64,000 bases of DNA from Chryseobacterium sp. SN22 (GCF_008329705.1 NZ_VTSX01000013.1:62001-126000); one strand, 5' to 3'; positions 1 to 7,717 are shown, counted from the first letter of the stretch. Notes: generated by a model not told the origin, from the sequence alone. Translations and numbers: made by a program.

Positions 1-224
1 TCTGCTATTTCCGATGGATATTGAACCGTTTTTTTTCCAAGGTAATGTTTTAAGGAAATCTGTGATACGTTTTTTATTTTTTTTCTCCTTAACCCCCCGT
101 TCCTACTCTTTCCCGAATCAAAATTTTCTCTTTTACGGATCTTGTTAAGTTCCTCAATAATAAAGGAATTTTCAATAGAATTGACCCATTTGATCAGTTC
201 ATTTTTTTCGGATGCAATATTCAT
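1..224 (-). pseudogene. Decayed antitoxin-like small protein, runs off left edge
   Basis: An ATG at 222-224 opens a frame that begins MNIASEKNELIKWVNSIEN and continues EELNKIRKRENFD. This resembles the N-terminus of small Bacteroidetes addiction-module (antitoxin-like) proteins. After NFD the open frame becomes basic and unconvincing. Another frame carries GKE-stop-ERGVKEKKNKKR followed by TDFLKTLPWKK, which looks like the normal C-terminal half. I read this as one frameshift plus one Trp-to-stop change. No toxin partner is visible before the window edge. The family name is recalled rather than searched, so treat it as a probable decayed remnant. Confidence 0.4.
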
Positions 225-268
225 TGTGTTTCAATTTATTGATCCAAAGGTAACGATTTTACAAATTA

Positions 269-778
269 TCAGAGGGAAGCCTTCAGGCTGAAAACCAGAT
301 TCTCAGGAAACCCTTTATCCTCCCGTTTCTCTTCCCGTACGAAATGATGCTTTAAGAGAAGCTGTTTGGAGCTTTCGTTATCCTGATGGGTCATGGCTAC
401 GATTTCATTGAGATGCAGTTTGTGGAGAGCAAAATCTAAAACGGCTGCCAAAGCTTCCGACATCATGCCACTTCTATGGTACTCCGGCAATAATTCATAG
501 CCTACCTCAGCCACTTTCCGGTCTTCCGAAAAATTCCACAGGCAGATGGTTCCAATCAGATCCGGCTGATCTTTTAAAGAAATTCCCCAGTAATAGGTCT
601 TATTATTTTTAGTCCGTTCTTTAATGGTCAGGATAAACTGCAACGCGTCATAATTGTTTTTCGGAGAATTTCTCTGCACAAACCGATTGATGATTTCATT
701 GCTTCTGATTTTCAGAATATCTTCAACGTGGCTTTCGTTGATTTCTTTTAAAGATAATCTTTTTGTCTTTAATTTCAT
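269..778 (-). CDS. GNAT family N-acetyltransferase (RimJ/RimL type)
   Basis: A 169-residue single-domain acetyltransferase. The N-terminal LKTKRLSLKEI segment is typical of the ribosomal-protein/Ala acetyltransferase (RimJ/L) subgroup. The acetyl-CoA loop follows the beta4 strand as GYELLPEYHRSGMMSEAL (residues 93-110), where HRSGMM stands for the usual R/Q-x-x-G-x-A. The late NESSKQLLLKHHF segment matches the C-terminal helix of the fold. It starts 8 nt after the 122-residue gene upstream on the same strand, so the two are probably co-transcribed. The substrate cannot be told from sequence. Confidence 0.85.
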   Translation of the reverse strand: MKLKTKRLSLKEINESHVEDILKIRSNEIINRFVQRNSPKNNYDALQFILTIKERTKNNKTYYWGISLKDQPDLIGTICLWNFSEDRKVAEVGYELLPEYHRSGMMSEALAAVLDFALHKLHLNEIVAMTHQDNESSKQLLLKHHFVREEKREDKGFPENLVFSLKASL

Positions 779-786
779 AGGGCGAT

Positions 787-1149
787 CTACGGTATTTGCT
801 TAAGGTTCAGATATCTTTTCCTTCCGAAGGTTATATAATACAGGTTAAACAAGGGATTTCTTCCCGTCAGATTATAACGCAGGGTTTCATCAGAACCAAT
901 CTCAAAATAAATTTCGTTTGAAGTGCACCAATCGATCTTAGCATTTAAAACATATTTTCCGGGAGCCACTTCAAAAGTTTTTGATTCACCGTTTTTGATG
1001 CTGCCTATTTTTTTATCACCCAGATGAATTTCTACTGATCTCAGATAATTTGAATATTCACTGGAACGGTTAATAATAATTTTCCCCATTGGTATCAGAT
1101 TATTTTTGATATGGATTGCTAAAACAAAATTATCGGTAAAAATTCTCAT
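787..1149 (-). CDS. Hypothetical protein with a PEGA-like beta domain
   Basis: About 120 residues. I start at the ATG at 1149; an internal ATG at 1089 (MGKIIINRSSEY) is a serious alternative because the segment before it is weakly protein-like. The core alternates VEIHLGDKKIGSIKNGESKTF and EVAPGKYVLNAKIDWCTS, a small beta-sandwich pattern in which a GES-K-F turn precedes a PGKY strand, as in PEGA-type domains. There is no signal peptide or obvious membrane segment. It precedes the GNAT gene by 8 nt, suggesting a two-gene operon divergent from mutS2. Function unknown. Confidence 0.6.
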   Translation of the reverse strand: MRIFTDNFVLAIHIKNNLIPMGKIIINRSSEYSNYLRSVEIHLGDKKIGSIKNGESKTFEVAPGKYVLNAKIDWCTSNEIYFEIGSDETLRYNLTGRNPLFNLYYITFGRKRYLNLKQIP

Positions 1150-1200
1150 TTCCAAACATCCAAATTAACTCATTTTCAAAATACATTCACATTTTCTCAC

Positions 1201-1208
1201 TAAATTTG
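1201..1208 (+). promoter_or_regulatory. -7 promoter element of mutS2
   Basis: TAAATTTG matches the Bacteroidetes TAnnTTTG consensus. Only 4 nt separate its last G from the GTG start of mutS2. An in-frame TAA overlaps the box at 1201-1203, so the protein cannot start further upstream. No good TTTG -33 box is seen. Confidence 0.55.
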
Positions 1209-1212
1209 TACT

Positions 1213-3360
1213 GTGTATATAAATAAAGAAGATTTAAACGAATTAGAATTTCCGCAATTGCTCGCGGAGATCTCTCCTTTTGCATATTCCCCGAAGACCA
1301 GGGAACAAATTCTTCAGCTCCGCCCGATGGAAATCGACGAGGCAGAAATTTCATTAAAAAAAACATCCGAATATCTTTCTAGTTTTGAAAGCTCCAATGC
1401 GGTTCCGTTCGATGAATACGAAGACATTGAAAATGAGCTGAAGCTGATGCTGATCGAGAATTACCGTCTGGAAAACAGCGCTTTCATGAAAATCAAGACG
1501 CTGACGGAGCAGATCGGAAAACTGCAGAAGTTCTTCCCAAGCATGCCGGAGACGTTTCCAACCCTGGTAGAAGATGTACTGGTTCTGGAATTTAAAAAGG
1601 AAATCATTGATAAAGTAGATAAAGTCTTTAACCGTTTCGGAGAAGTGAAAAGTGAAGCTTCGCCTGTCCTGAAAGAATTACGGGCCGAAATCCAGGTGGC
1701 CAAAAAAGCCATCCAGGAAAACTTTAACCGCGCCTTGTTCAATTACGGGCAAAGTGAATTTTTAGATGACATCCGCGAAACGATTATCGATGACCAGAGG
1801 GTTTTAGCGGTAAAATCAGGATTCAAGAAAAGGGTTCCGGGAAGGGTTTTGGGATTATCCAAAACCGGATCGATTACCTACATCCAGCCGGACTCTGTAG
1901 TGAAGCATTATTTCAAGCTGAAAGAAAGCGAAGAGGAAGAGAAAAAAGAAATAGACAAGATCCTGAGAAAACTGACGGCCGAACTGGCCGAGTTCCAGCC
2001 GCAGCTCTGGAGATACCAGAAATATATTTTCGATCTTGATCTGACAAGGGCCAAAGCGAAATTTGCCGACCTGATCAACGGGGTGCTTCCGAAAATCAAC
2101 CGTCATAAGACTTTGCGGTTAAGAGAAGCTTTCCACCCGCTCCTGTTCCTGAGAAACAAAGCGGAAAACAAAACGATTTTCCCTCAGACGCTGACTTTAA
2201 CGGATCATAACCGGATTATCTGTATTTCCGGGCCGAACGCAGGGGGAAAATCCATTACACTGAAAACCGTAGGGTTGCTTCAGCTGATGATCCAGAGCGG
2301 CATCCTGGTTCCGACCCATCCGAAATCCGAGATGTTTTTCTTTGATAAGATCATGACCGATATCGGGGACAATCAATCCATTGAAAACCATCTTTCCACG
2401 TATTCTTCCCGACTAAAGAAAATGGGTGGGATCATCCGTGAAGCCGATGCGAATACGCTTTTGCTGATCGACGAATTCGGGACGGGCTCCGATCCTGAAC
2501 TGGGAGGTGCCTTAGCCGAAAGCTTCCTGGAGTTTTTCTATGATAAAAAAAGCTTTGCAATCATTACAACACACTACACCAACATCAAGCTGGTGGTGGA
2601 ACAGCTTCCGAATGCCGAGAATGCAGCGATGCTCTTCAATGAGGAAACGCTGGAACCGATGTACAAACTGGAAGTCGGACAGGCAGGAAGCTCTTTTACT
2701 TTTGAGGTTGCGGAGAAGAATAAAATCCCGAGATTCATCATCCACTCCGCAAAGAAAAAAGTGGAACATGATATTGTGAACCTTGATAAAACGATTGTCA
2801 AGCTTCAGCAGGAGAAATACGAAGTCGAAAAACTGAAAACCGATCTTGCCGAAAGAAAGGAATCTGTGGAAGACAAACGGGACAATCTTCAGAAACTCAA
2901 CGAGCAGCTTCAGCAGAAGCTCTACAATTTCCAGAAGCTTTATGAAGAGGAACACCGGAAATTGCAGTTCGGAAATAAGATCGAAGCTTTTATCGACAGC
3001 TATGTGAAAGGAAAATCCAGGAAAGATGTTGTTAAAGATTTTGTGAAGATCCTCGAACAGGAAAAATTCAGGAAGATCGGTGCCGATAAGGATGAAAGCA
3101 AACGCCTGCAGGTGGTAAAACGTAAAATTACGCAGCAACTGAAAAAAGAGGAAGTCATTGATAAAATTGCGGAAACCAATGAAAAGCTAGAAGAAAAGCG
3201 TAAAACCGACCGCGCCCTCTGGCTGAAAGAAGGTCAACGTGTACGGATTACCGGAAGCACCAGCGTCGGAACCATTGAAAAAATTTCAAGGAATAAGGTG
3301 ATTGTCAATTACGGAACCTTTAAGACGACCATCAACGCGGACGAGCTGGAAAGGATTTAA
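1213..3360 (+). CDS. mutS2: MutS2-type ATPase without Smr domain
   Basis: A 715-residue MutS family ATPase of the MutS2 branch. MutS2 proteins bind branched DNA or act in ribosome rescue and lack the mismatch-recognition domain of MutS1. The lever/clamp helices fill the N-terminal half. Walker A GPNAGGKS is at 340-347, Walker B LLLIDEFGTGSDP has D420/E421, and TTHY follows. A long coiled coil covers roughly 510-590. The C-terminus ends in a small beta domain (VRITGSTSVGTIEK...). There is no C-terminal Smr nuclease domain, so it is shorter than the roughly 780-residue Bacillus protein. The start is GTG at 1213; an upstream in-frame stop excludes any earlier start. Confidence 0.92.
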   Translation: MYINKEDLNELEFPQLLAEISPFAYSPKTREQILQLRPMEIDEAEISLKKTSEYLSSFESSNAVPFDEYEDIENELKLMLIENYRLENSAFMKIKTLTEQIGKLQKFFPSMPETFPTLVEDVLVLEFKKEIIDKVDKVFNRFGEVKSEASPVLKELRAEIQVAKKAIQENFNRALFNYGQSEFLDDIRETIIDDQRVLAVKSGFKKRVPGRVLGLSKTGSITYIQPDSVVKHYFKLKESEEEEKKEIDKILRKLTAELAEFQPQLWRYQKYIFDLDLTRAKAKFADLINGVLPKINRHKTLRLREAFHPLLFLRNKAENKTIFPQTLTLTDHNRIICISGPNAGGKSITLKTVGLLQLMIQSGILVPTHPKSEMFFFDKIMTDIGDNQSIENHLSTYSSRLKKMGGIIREADANTLLLIDEFGTGSDPELGGALAESFLEFFYDKKSFAIITTHYTNIKLVVEQLPNAENAAMLFNEETLEPMYKLEVGQAGSSFTFEVAEKNKIPRFIIHSAKKKVEHDIVNLDKTIVKLQQEKYEVEKLKTDLAERKESVEDKRDNLQKLNEQLQQKLYNFQKLYEEEHRKLQFGNKIEAFIDSYVKGKSRKDVVKDFVKILEQEKFRKIGADKDESKRLQVVKRKITQQLKKEEVIDKIAETNEKLEEKRKTDRALWLKEGQRVRITGSTSVGTIEKISRNKVIVNYGTFKTTINADELERI

Positions 3361-3369
3361 TTTTTAACC

Positions 3370-3858
3370 ATGACGGTAAAAACGCAGATTACATTCAGGG
3401 ATTTCTTACTGTTTCACATTAAGAGTTCCCTATTAAGGCTGATCGTCTTTTTATTAATTCTTCTGGTATTTTTTATCATCAAAGAATCGGTAGATGGTAG
3501 TCCGGAAACGGATCTGTTACGGTCAACTTCGATGTGGTTTGCCATTTTGCTTCTGTTTATGGTCATCCGGTCTTATTTCAGTATAAAGTTTGCTTTTAGC
3601 TCAAACAAAAATATCCAGGAAAGCATTACCTACACTTTTACGGATGAAAAAATCAGGATTGAAGGAGAGACTTTCGATGAAGATTTTACCTGGAATTCCG
3701 TTTATAAAATAAAGGAAAATAAGGACTGGTTCCTGATTTACCAAAGTGCGCAGGTGATGAATATGGTTCCGAAAAAGTTTCTTACCAAAGGGCAAGTTTC
3801 AGAGTTGAGGAATATGATTAAAGCCAATCACATCAAAGCGAAACTCAGAAAAGATTAA
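3370..3858 (+). CDS. YcxB-like membrane protein
   Basis: A 162-residue protein with two hydrophobic helices (about residues 19-38 and 53-72), followed by a cytosolic domain with the pattern YTFTDEKIRIEGE...FTWNSVYKIKE...WFLIYQS.... This is the layout of the YcxB-like domain family (PF14317-type), whose function is unknown. It lies 9 nt after mutS2 and ends at a strong terminator, so it is probably co-transcribed with mutS2. A second protein of similar build is at 51983-52510. Confidence 0.7.
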   Translation: MTVKTQITFRDFLLFHIKSSLLRLIVFLLILLVFFIIKESVDGSPETDLLRSTSMWFAILLLFMVIRSYFSIKFAFSSNKNIQESITYTFTDEKIRIEGETFDEDFTWNSVYKIKENKDWFLIYQSAQVMNMVPKKFLTKGQVSELRNMIKANHIKAKLRKD

Positions 3859-3874
3859 TCCTCTAAAAACAAAA

Positions 3875-3910
3875 GAGCGGATCAGTGATGATCCGCTTCT
3901 TTATTTTTTA
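3875..3910 (+). terminator. Rho-independent terminator after mutS2 operon
   Basis: A perfect 9-bp stem AGCGGATCA / TGATCCGCT with a 4-nt loop, followed by TTCTTTATTTTTT. It lies 17 nt after the YcxB-like gene. Confidence 0.85.
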
Positions 3911-3924
3911 AATTCAAAATTTTA

Positions 3925-4152
3925 TTCTTTAATAAACTTCAGCTTTGTGATATTTTTTATCCTTAATACGAATAAAATAGACCCCTTTTACCAGATTACG
4001 CACCTGTATTTTCTGACCGGAAATCTTCCCTATTATTTATCAATGGTATCACAGAGATAGCAGGAGCCGGGATCTCCCGCCGAGATGTTTTTGTTTTGAA
4101 AAAATGAAATTCCTGAAAGGAAAATAAAGAAAAAAAGGAGTTGTTTTGTCAT
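3925..4152 (-). pseudogene. Remnant of a secreted T9SS (type A sorting domain) protein
   Basis: An ATG at 4150-4152 starts MTKQLLFFFIFLSGISFF, a good signal peptide, but the frame stops after 39 residues (CYLCDTIDK, stop at 4033-4035). Immediately downstream on the same strand another frame reads GKISGQKIQVRNL and VKGVYFIRIKDKKYHKAEVY. This is the hallmark end of a type A C-terminal sorting domain (xGKxI, xxLxKGVYFIRI). The terminal IKE-stop lies in yet another frame. The middle of the gene is missing: a secretion signal is joined almost directly to a decayed sorting domain, so this is an internally deleted pseudogene. Confidence 0.6.
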
Positions 4153-4231
4153 ATTCAATTGGTTTAAATTGTTTCCTGAAGTTATTAAGTGCCCTAAAGA
4201 TAGTTAATAAATCAGCATCTTCAATTTTTAT

Positions 4232-4239
4232 TATATTTG
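4232..4239 (+). promoter_or_regulatory. -7 promoter element of the ABC module
   Basis: TATATTTG fits TAnnTTTG exactly and lies 4 nt before the ATG at 4244, implying little or no 5' leader. No clear -33 box is visible. Confidence 0.5.
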
Positions 4240-4243
4240 AAAC

Positions 4244-4522
4244 ATGATCAGAAACCTTAAAATTCTCCGGATCTTTTACCTGAAACTGCTGATCCCCACC
4301 GTATTATTTTCAATAGTATTTGCTTTTCAGGCGGGCTTCAGCCTGCATCATTTCGGATTTTGCTTTTTTGTGATTTTCCCGGCGTTTCATTTTTTAATTT
4401 ATGAACTGAGACTGAAAAATGAATATGTCTTTTTTGCCAATTTCGGGTTTTCCAGACAATTCCTCTGGATCACTACCTTTTCAGCCGGCTTCCTTATTAA
4501 TCTGATTTGCAAATTTTCATGA
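4244..4522 (+). CDS. Small membrane protein, putative ABC partner
   Basis: A 92-residue, very hydrophobic protein with three predicted helices (about 14-30, 36-52 and 72-90). Between helices 2 and 3 it carries LKNEYVFFANFGFSRQFLW. This resembles the cytosolic coupling segment of ABC permeases, in which a short amphipathic N-x-G-x-S-R element contacts the ATPase. Its stop codon overlaps the ATG of the next gene (ATGA, 4519-4522), so the two are translationally coupled. I infer that it is the membrane half of a minimal ABC system; no named family is recognised. Confidence 0.65.
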   Translation: MIRNLKILRIFYLKLLIPTVLFSIVFAFQAGFSLHHFGFCFFVIFPAFHFLIYELRLKNEYVFFANFGFSRQFLWITTFSAGFLINLICKFS

Positions 4523-5181
4523 GTAAACTTCACATCGACAGCATTACAAAATCATTCGGACCGAAAAAAATTTTACAGGACATTTATCTGACTTGTGAAA
4601 CAGGGCAAATTGTGGCTTTACTAGGAGGGACAGGCTCCGGAAAGTCAATGTTTCTGAAGATTATTTTCGGAACCATGAAAGGCGATTCCCAGTTTATTAA
4701 ATTTAATGATGAAGTTCTCACAAAGCAATCCGACAGAAGACAAAAAATAGCTTATCTGCCGCAACAGCCGATGTTTCCGAAAAATATTAAAATTAAAAAC
4801 CTGGTCCCTCTGTTCTGCAATCCTGAAAATACCCGCAAACTTCTTAATGATGGCCTGTTGCAACCCTTCCTTGACAGAAGCGTAAGAAATCTTTCCGGTG
4901 GTGAAAGAAAGCTGGTGGAAGTACTGACGATCATCCATTCCGAAGCTGAATTTATCCTGCTGGAACAGCCTTACAGTGGCTTATCTCCCATTGTTACCGA
5001 AAAAGTAATGAAAATGATAAAAGAAAAATCCAAAGAGAAAGGGTTTATCATTGCGGATTTTAATGTGCAACAGACAATAGAAATTTCGGATAAAATGTAT
5101 CTTCTTCATAATGGCTTTTTAAGGCAAATCAAAGATTTAAATGAATTACAACAGCATTATTATCTGCCGAAAAGCATTTAA
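4519..5181 (+). CDS. ABC transporter ATP-binding protein with degenerate active site
   Basis: A 220-residue ABC ATPase starting at the ATG at 4519, which overlaps the stop of the membrane gene; a TTG four codons earlier is unnecessary. Walker A GGTGSGKS is at 36-43, the Q-loop is in YLPQQPMFP, and the signature LSGGERK begins at residue 125. The Walker B region reads FILLEQP instead of LLLDEP, so the Asp is Glu149 and the catalytic Glu is Gln150. The switch region reads IIADFNVQQ, without the usual His. ATP binding should be intact but hydrolysis looks impaired. Overall it is closest to LptB/LivF-like ATPases. Confidence 0.85.
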   Translation: MSKLHIDSITKSFGPKKILQDIYLTCETGQIVALLGGTGSGKSMFLKIIFGTMKGDSQFIKFNDEVLTKQSDRRQKIAYLPQQPMFPKNIKIKNLVPLFCNPENTRKLLNDGLLQPFLDRSVRNLSGGERKLVEVLTIIHSEAEFILLEQPYSGLSPIVTEKVMKMIKEKSKEKGFIIADFNVQQTIEISDKMYLLHNGFLRQIKDLNELQQHYYLPKSI

Positions 5182-5185
5182 TTTA

Positions 5186-5193
5186 TATATTTG
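5186..5193 (+). promoter_or_regulatory. -7 promoter element of the 265-residue secreted protein gene
   Basis: TATATTTG is an exact TAnnTTTG match, 21 nt before the ATG at 5215 and just after the ABC gene ends. Confidence 0.45.
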
Positions 5194-5214
5194 GACTGTT
5201 AAAAAAATTTCATC

Positions 5215-6012
5215 ATGATTTCCGTACAAAAGGCACTCTACATATCCGTATTCAGTATTTTATCTGTGGTTTTCGCCAAAGGCCAGAATAAAGTTCCTTT
5301 CGGGGTGGTGAAAGCTGAGGAAGGATACGCCATGGTACGGGTACACAAGGATGATTACCGGAAAATCGTCGATAAGATCCGCATGAAAACGGGCGATGTT
5401 TTTATTTATGAAAAGCCGGCACCGGGAGAAACCGAGTGGATCTGGATCAAATATCCTGAAAGAGAAGACACTGAAAAGCCTTTCGTCCGGTACGACAGCA
5501 TTACCAAAGAAGGCATGGTGAATAAAAACCGGGTGGTTTTCGTAGACAAGCTGCCACAGTTTACCCCTTCCAAATCCAAGAATGGCAAATCCCTGATCTT
5601 TACCGATGATTCCAATCCTAAAATCCCCGGAAATCAGAGGACAAAAGTGATCATTGACGTCTATCCTTCGTATGCAAAGATCAAAAAGCAGGAAAAGGAT
5701 GCAGAAGGAAATATCCTGAAAGTGGATAAAGTAAAAGCCTGGGGCGTCGGAAAAGAACTTCCTGAAGACCTGACCGAAATCAAATCCGTACGGGTTCAGC
5801 AGCCGGGAAGAGGATCCGTTTTCGTAAGGGATGCCATCAAAAACATGTTTCAGCCTACTATGGATTTTAACAATGTGGGCGTAACGGCCATCGACAACGA
5901 CCATATTTTCCTGTACATGATCAACGGTTCCGGCCAGAACCGCTATACCACCATTTGGACCATCAAGCAGGGAAAGGCCGAAAGCCAGATCATTTTCAAA
6001 AATCCTGAATAA
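5215..6012 (+). CDS. Secreted hypothetical protein
   Basis: A 265-residue protein with an N-terminal signal peptide (ALYISVFSILSVVFAKGQ). The mature part is hydrophilic, rich in Lys and Pro, and has alternating beta-like segments (VFIYEKPAPGETEWIWIKYP; RTKVIIDVYPSYAKIKK). There are no cysteines after the signal, no lipobox and no sorting domain, so it is probably periplasmic. I do not recognise the family. It has its own -7 box and is followed 15 nt later by the -7 box of the riboswitch transcript. Confidence 0.7.
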   Translation: MISVQKALYISVFSILSVVFAKGQNKVPFGVVKAEEGYAMVRVHKDDYRKIVDKIRMKTGDVFIYEKPAPGETEWIWIKYPEREDTEKPFVRYDSITKEGMVNKNRVVFVDKLPQFTPSKSKNGKSLIFTDDSNPKIPGNQRTKVIIDVYPSYAKIKKQEKDAEGNILKVDKVKAWGVGKELPEDLTEIKSVRVQQPGRGSVFVRDAIKNMFQPTMDFNNVGVTAIDNDHIFLYMINGSGQNRYTTIWTIKQGKAESQIIFKNPE

Positions 6013-6027
6013 TTTATCAATAATCAT

Positions 6028-6035
6028 TACTTTTG
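6028..6035 (+). promoter_or_regulatory. -7 promoter element of the cobalamin riboswitch transcript
   Basis: TACTTTTG fits TAnnTTTG and lies about 35-40 nt before the first conserved riboswitch bases, as expected for transcription starting near 6040. Confidence 0.45.
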
Positions 6036-6065
6036 TCGGCAGAAAACTTTTGTATCTGCTGAACG

Positions 6066-6262
6066 GCTAAATACTCAAGTTTTCAGGAAAGCGGTTCTGC
6101 TTAACTGCAGATTAAAAGGGAATCGTGTGCAAATCACGAACTGTCGCGCAACTGTAAGTAGCTGAAGTCTTTATTAAGAATCCACTGTCCGGAACAACGG
6201 ATGGGAAGGAAATAAAGATGTTACAAGTCAGGAGACCTGCCATTTCTTTACAATAAAAACTT
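6066..6262 (+). ncRNA. Cobalamin riboswitch
   Basis: All diagnostic blocks are present in order on the plus strand: AAAGCGGTTCTGC, then AAAAGGGAATCGTGTGCAAA, then ACTGTCGCGCAACTGT, then CCACTGTCCGG with ATGGGAAGG, and the B12 box AAGTCAGGAGACCTGCC (6225-6241). The first reading frame downstream is an acyl-CoA thioesterase at 6364. This is not one of the usual cobalamin-regulated genes (btuB-type receptor, cobalamin biosynthesis, metE, nrd). The 120 nt between them contain no other gene and should hold the expression platform. Confidence 0.9.
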
Positions 6263-6363
6263 TCGCGATTTGAAGTTTATTGACCAGACGGACACCGGAG
6301 ATTCCCATCTCTGCTCTGCTGTTGTGTTGATCTATTTCATTCCGCTTTAATTAATAATGAAAT

Positions 6364-6747
6364 ATGACGACAGAAGAAAGAATTGAAAAGTCCGAAACCC
6401 GAATTTTCAAAGCGGTTTTTCCCAATACAACCAATCATTACGATACGCTTTTCGGAGGTACGGCGATGCAGCTGATGGACGAGGTGGCCTTTATTGCAGC
6501 CACCCGCTTTGCCAGAAAACGCGTGGTTACCGTAAGCAGCGACAAGATCGATTTTAAAAGGTCGATTCCCGCCGGAACTATCGTCGAGCTGATCGGAAAG
6601 GTCGTGCACGTCGGGAAAACCAGCCTGAAGGTAAATGTGGAAATCTATACGGAGCAGATGTATTCTTATGAAAGAGAAAAAGCAATCGTGGGCGATTTTA
6701 CTTTTGTGGCCATTGATGAATTCAAAAAACCGATCCAAATCCTCTAA
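6364..6747 (+). CDS. Acyl-CoA thioesterase, hotdog fold (YciA type)
   Basis: A 127-residue single hotdog domain that hydrolyses acyl-CoA thioesters. The NHYDTLFGGTAMQLMDE stretch (residues 24-40) is the diagnostic YciA/BACH motif: FGG begins the central helix and D39/E40 are at the catalytic position. The following VVTVSSDKIDFKRSIPAG is also typical of this family. The length is normal and the gene looks intact. It is the first gene after the cobalamin riboswitch and is closed by its own terminator, so it is probably a monocistronic, riboswitch-led unit. The physiological link to cobalamin is unclear. Confidence 0.9.
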   Translation: MTTEERIEKSETRIFKAVFPNTTNHYDTLFGGTAMQLMDEVAFIAATRFARKRVVTVSSDKIDFKRSIPAGTIVELIGKVVHVGKTSLKVNVEIYTEQMYSYEREKAIVGDFTFVAIDEFKKPIQIL

Positions 6748-6801
6748 AAGTTCCGGCTGCTTATAGCGGCCGAACCTATACTTCTCAATATTTTTTAATC
6801 T

Positions 6802-6838
6802 TTCCGGCGGCCTGTGCCCGCCGGAATTTTTTATTAAA
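6802..6838 (+). terminator. Rho-independent terminator after acyl-CoA thioesterase
   Basis: A 9-bp GC-rich stem TTCCGGCGG / CCGCCGGAA with a 7-nt loop, followed by a T run. It lies about 55 nt after the thioesterase stop. Confidence 0.85.
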
Positions 6839-6907
6839 TATGCGTTGGACGATATTCATTGTAATGTTGACTTTAAAACTTCCGGCCTCCAGTTTCCCTC
6901 ATTCCAT

Positions 6908-7498
6908 CTATTTCACCACCTTTTCCGTTTCCAGGTTTTTGATCAGCAGCAGCTGGAAGGCTTCTCCCAGCTCATCGGAAGCCCGGCTGATGGCATTTTC
7001 CAGCATATTCCGGATCTGTCGCTCGGTAACGCCGGCCTCGGTCCAGCTTTTCCCTGACGTATGCGAATTCAGGATAAAAGGCATAATGCGGTCAATGGCA
7101 CAGGCAAAAATGGCATCCGGCGTCTGCTCCTCTTCAAATTCCAGCCACAGATTAAAAAATTCAGACCGCAGCGGCTCGTCCAGAATCCCGAAAATCTTTT
7201 GGGCGGAAATTTTTTCCCGCTCAAATTTGCCGACCATGGCTGCTTCATCGAATATAAAAGTATCTCCGGCTTCTATTTCTACCAGGTCATGAATCGAAAG
7301 CATCCGGATCACCCTCAGCAAATCGATATCTGCCCGGTTTTTAGCATACGGAAAAAGAATCTGGGCCAGAATAATAATCTGCCAGGAGTGTTCCGCCGTA
7401 TTTTCCCTTCTTGAATCGTCGGCATTATAATTTCTTCGCTGTACATTTTTCAGGGCGTCAACCGCCAGGATAAAATCGATTTCTTTCTGGATCTTCAT
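6908..7498 (-). CDS. HD-domain phosphohydrolase (YfbR-like)
   Basis: A 196-residue HD-superfamily metal-dependent phosphohydrolase. The metal ligands are visible: H37 in ENTAEHSWQ, the H70-D71 pair in LSIHDLVEIEAGDT, and a late Asp in FACAIDRIMP (D136). This is the architecture of YfbR/YGK1-like 5'-deoxynucleotidases (HD_3), which act on deoxynucleoside monophosphates; the exact substrate is inferred. It is monocistronic. A -7 box TATTTTTG (minus strand, 7531-7538) lies upstream, and the gene converges on the thioesterase terminator. Confidence 0.85.
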   Translation of the reverse strand: MKIQKEIDFILAVDALKNVQRRNYNADDSRRENTAEHSWQIIILAQILFPYAKNRADIDLLRVIRMLSIHDLVEIEAGDTFIFDEAAMVGKFEREKISAQKIFGILDEPLRSEFFNLWLEFEEEQTPDAIFACAIDRIMPFILNSHTSGKSWTEAGVTERQIRNMLENAISRASDELGEAFQLLLIKNLETEKVVK

Positions 7499-7530
7499 TG
7501 CTGGTTTTATTTACGTGATGGTAATTCTTA

Positions 7531-7538
7531 CAAAAATA
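7531..7538 (-). promoter_or_regulatory. -7 promoter element of the HD hydrolase gene
   Basis: Read on the minus strand, this is TATTTTTG, an exact TAnnTTTG match, about 32 nt before the start codon at 7498. Confidence 0.45.
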
Positions 7539-7717
7539 CGTTTTTTGAAGATACTCTTTATTCAATGCCAGTTGCCCTTCAGTTCTGAGTTGGAAATCGC
7601 AAAGTCGGAAGAACATTTAAAATAATACCAAAGACTTTCTATGTAAACCATTCAAGACCTTAAAATTTCATGTTTTATTATCGGAGATTAGTCTTAATTT
7701 TAAGGTAAATATTCAGT

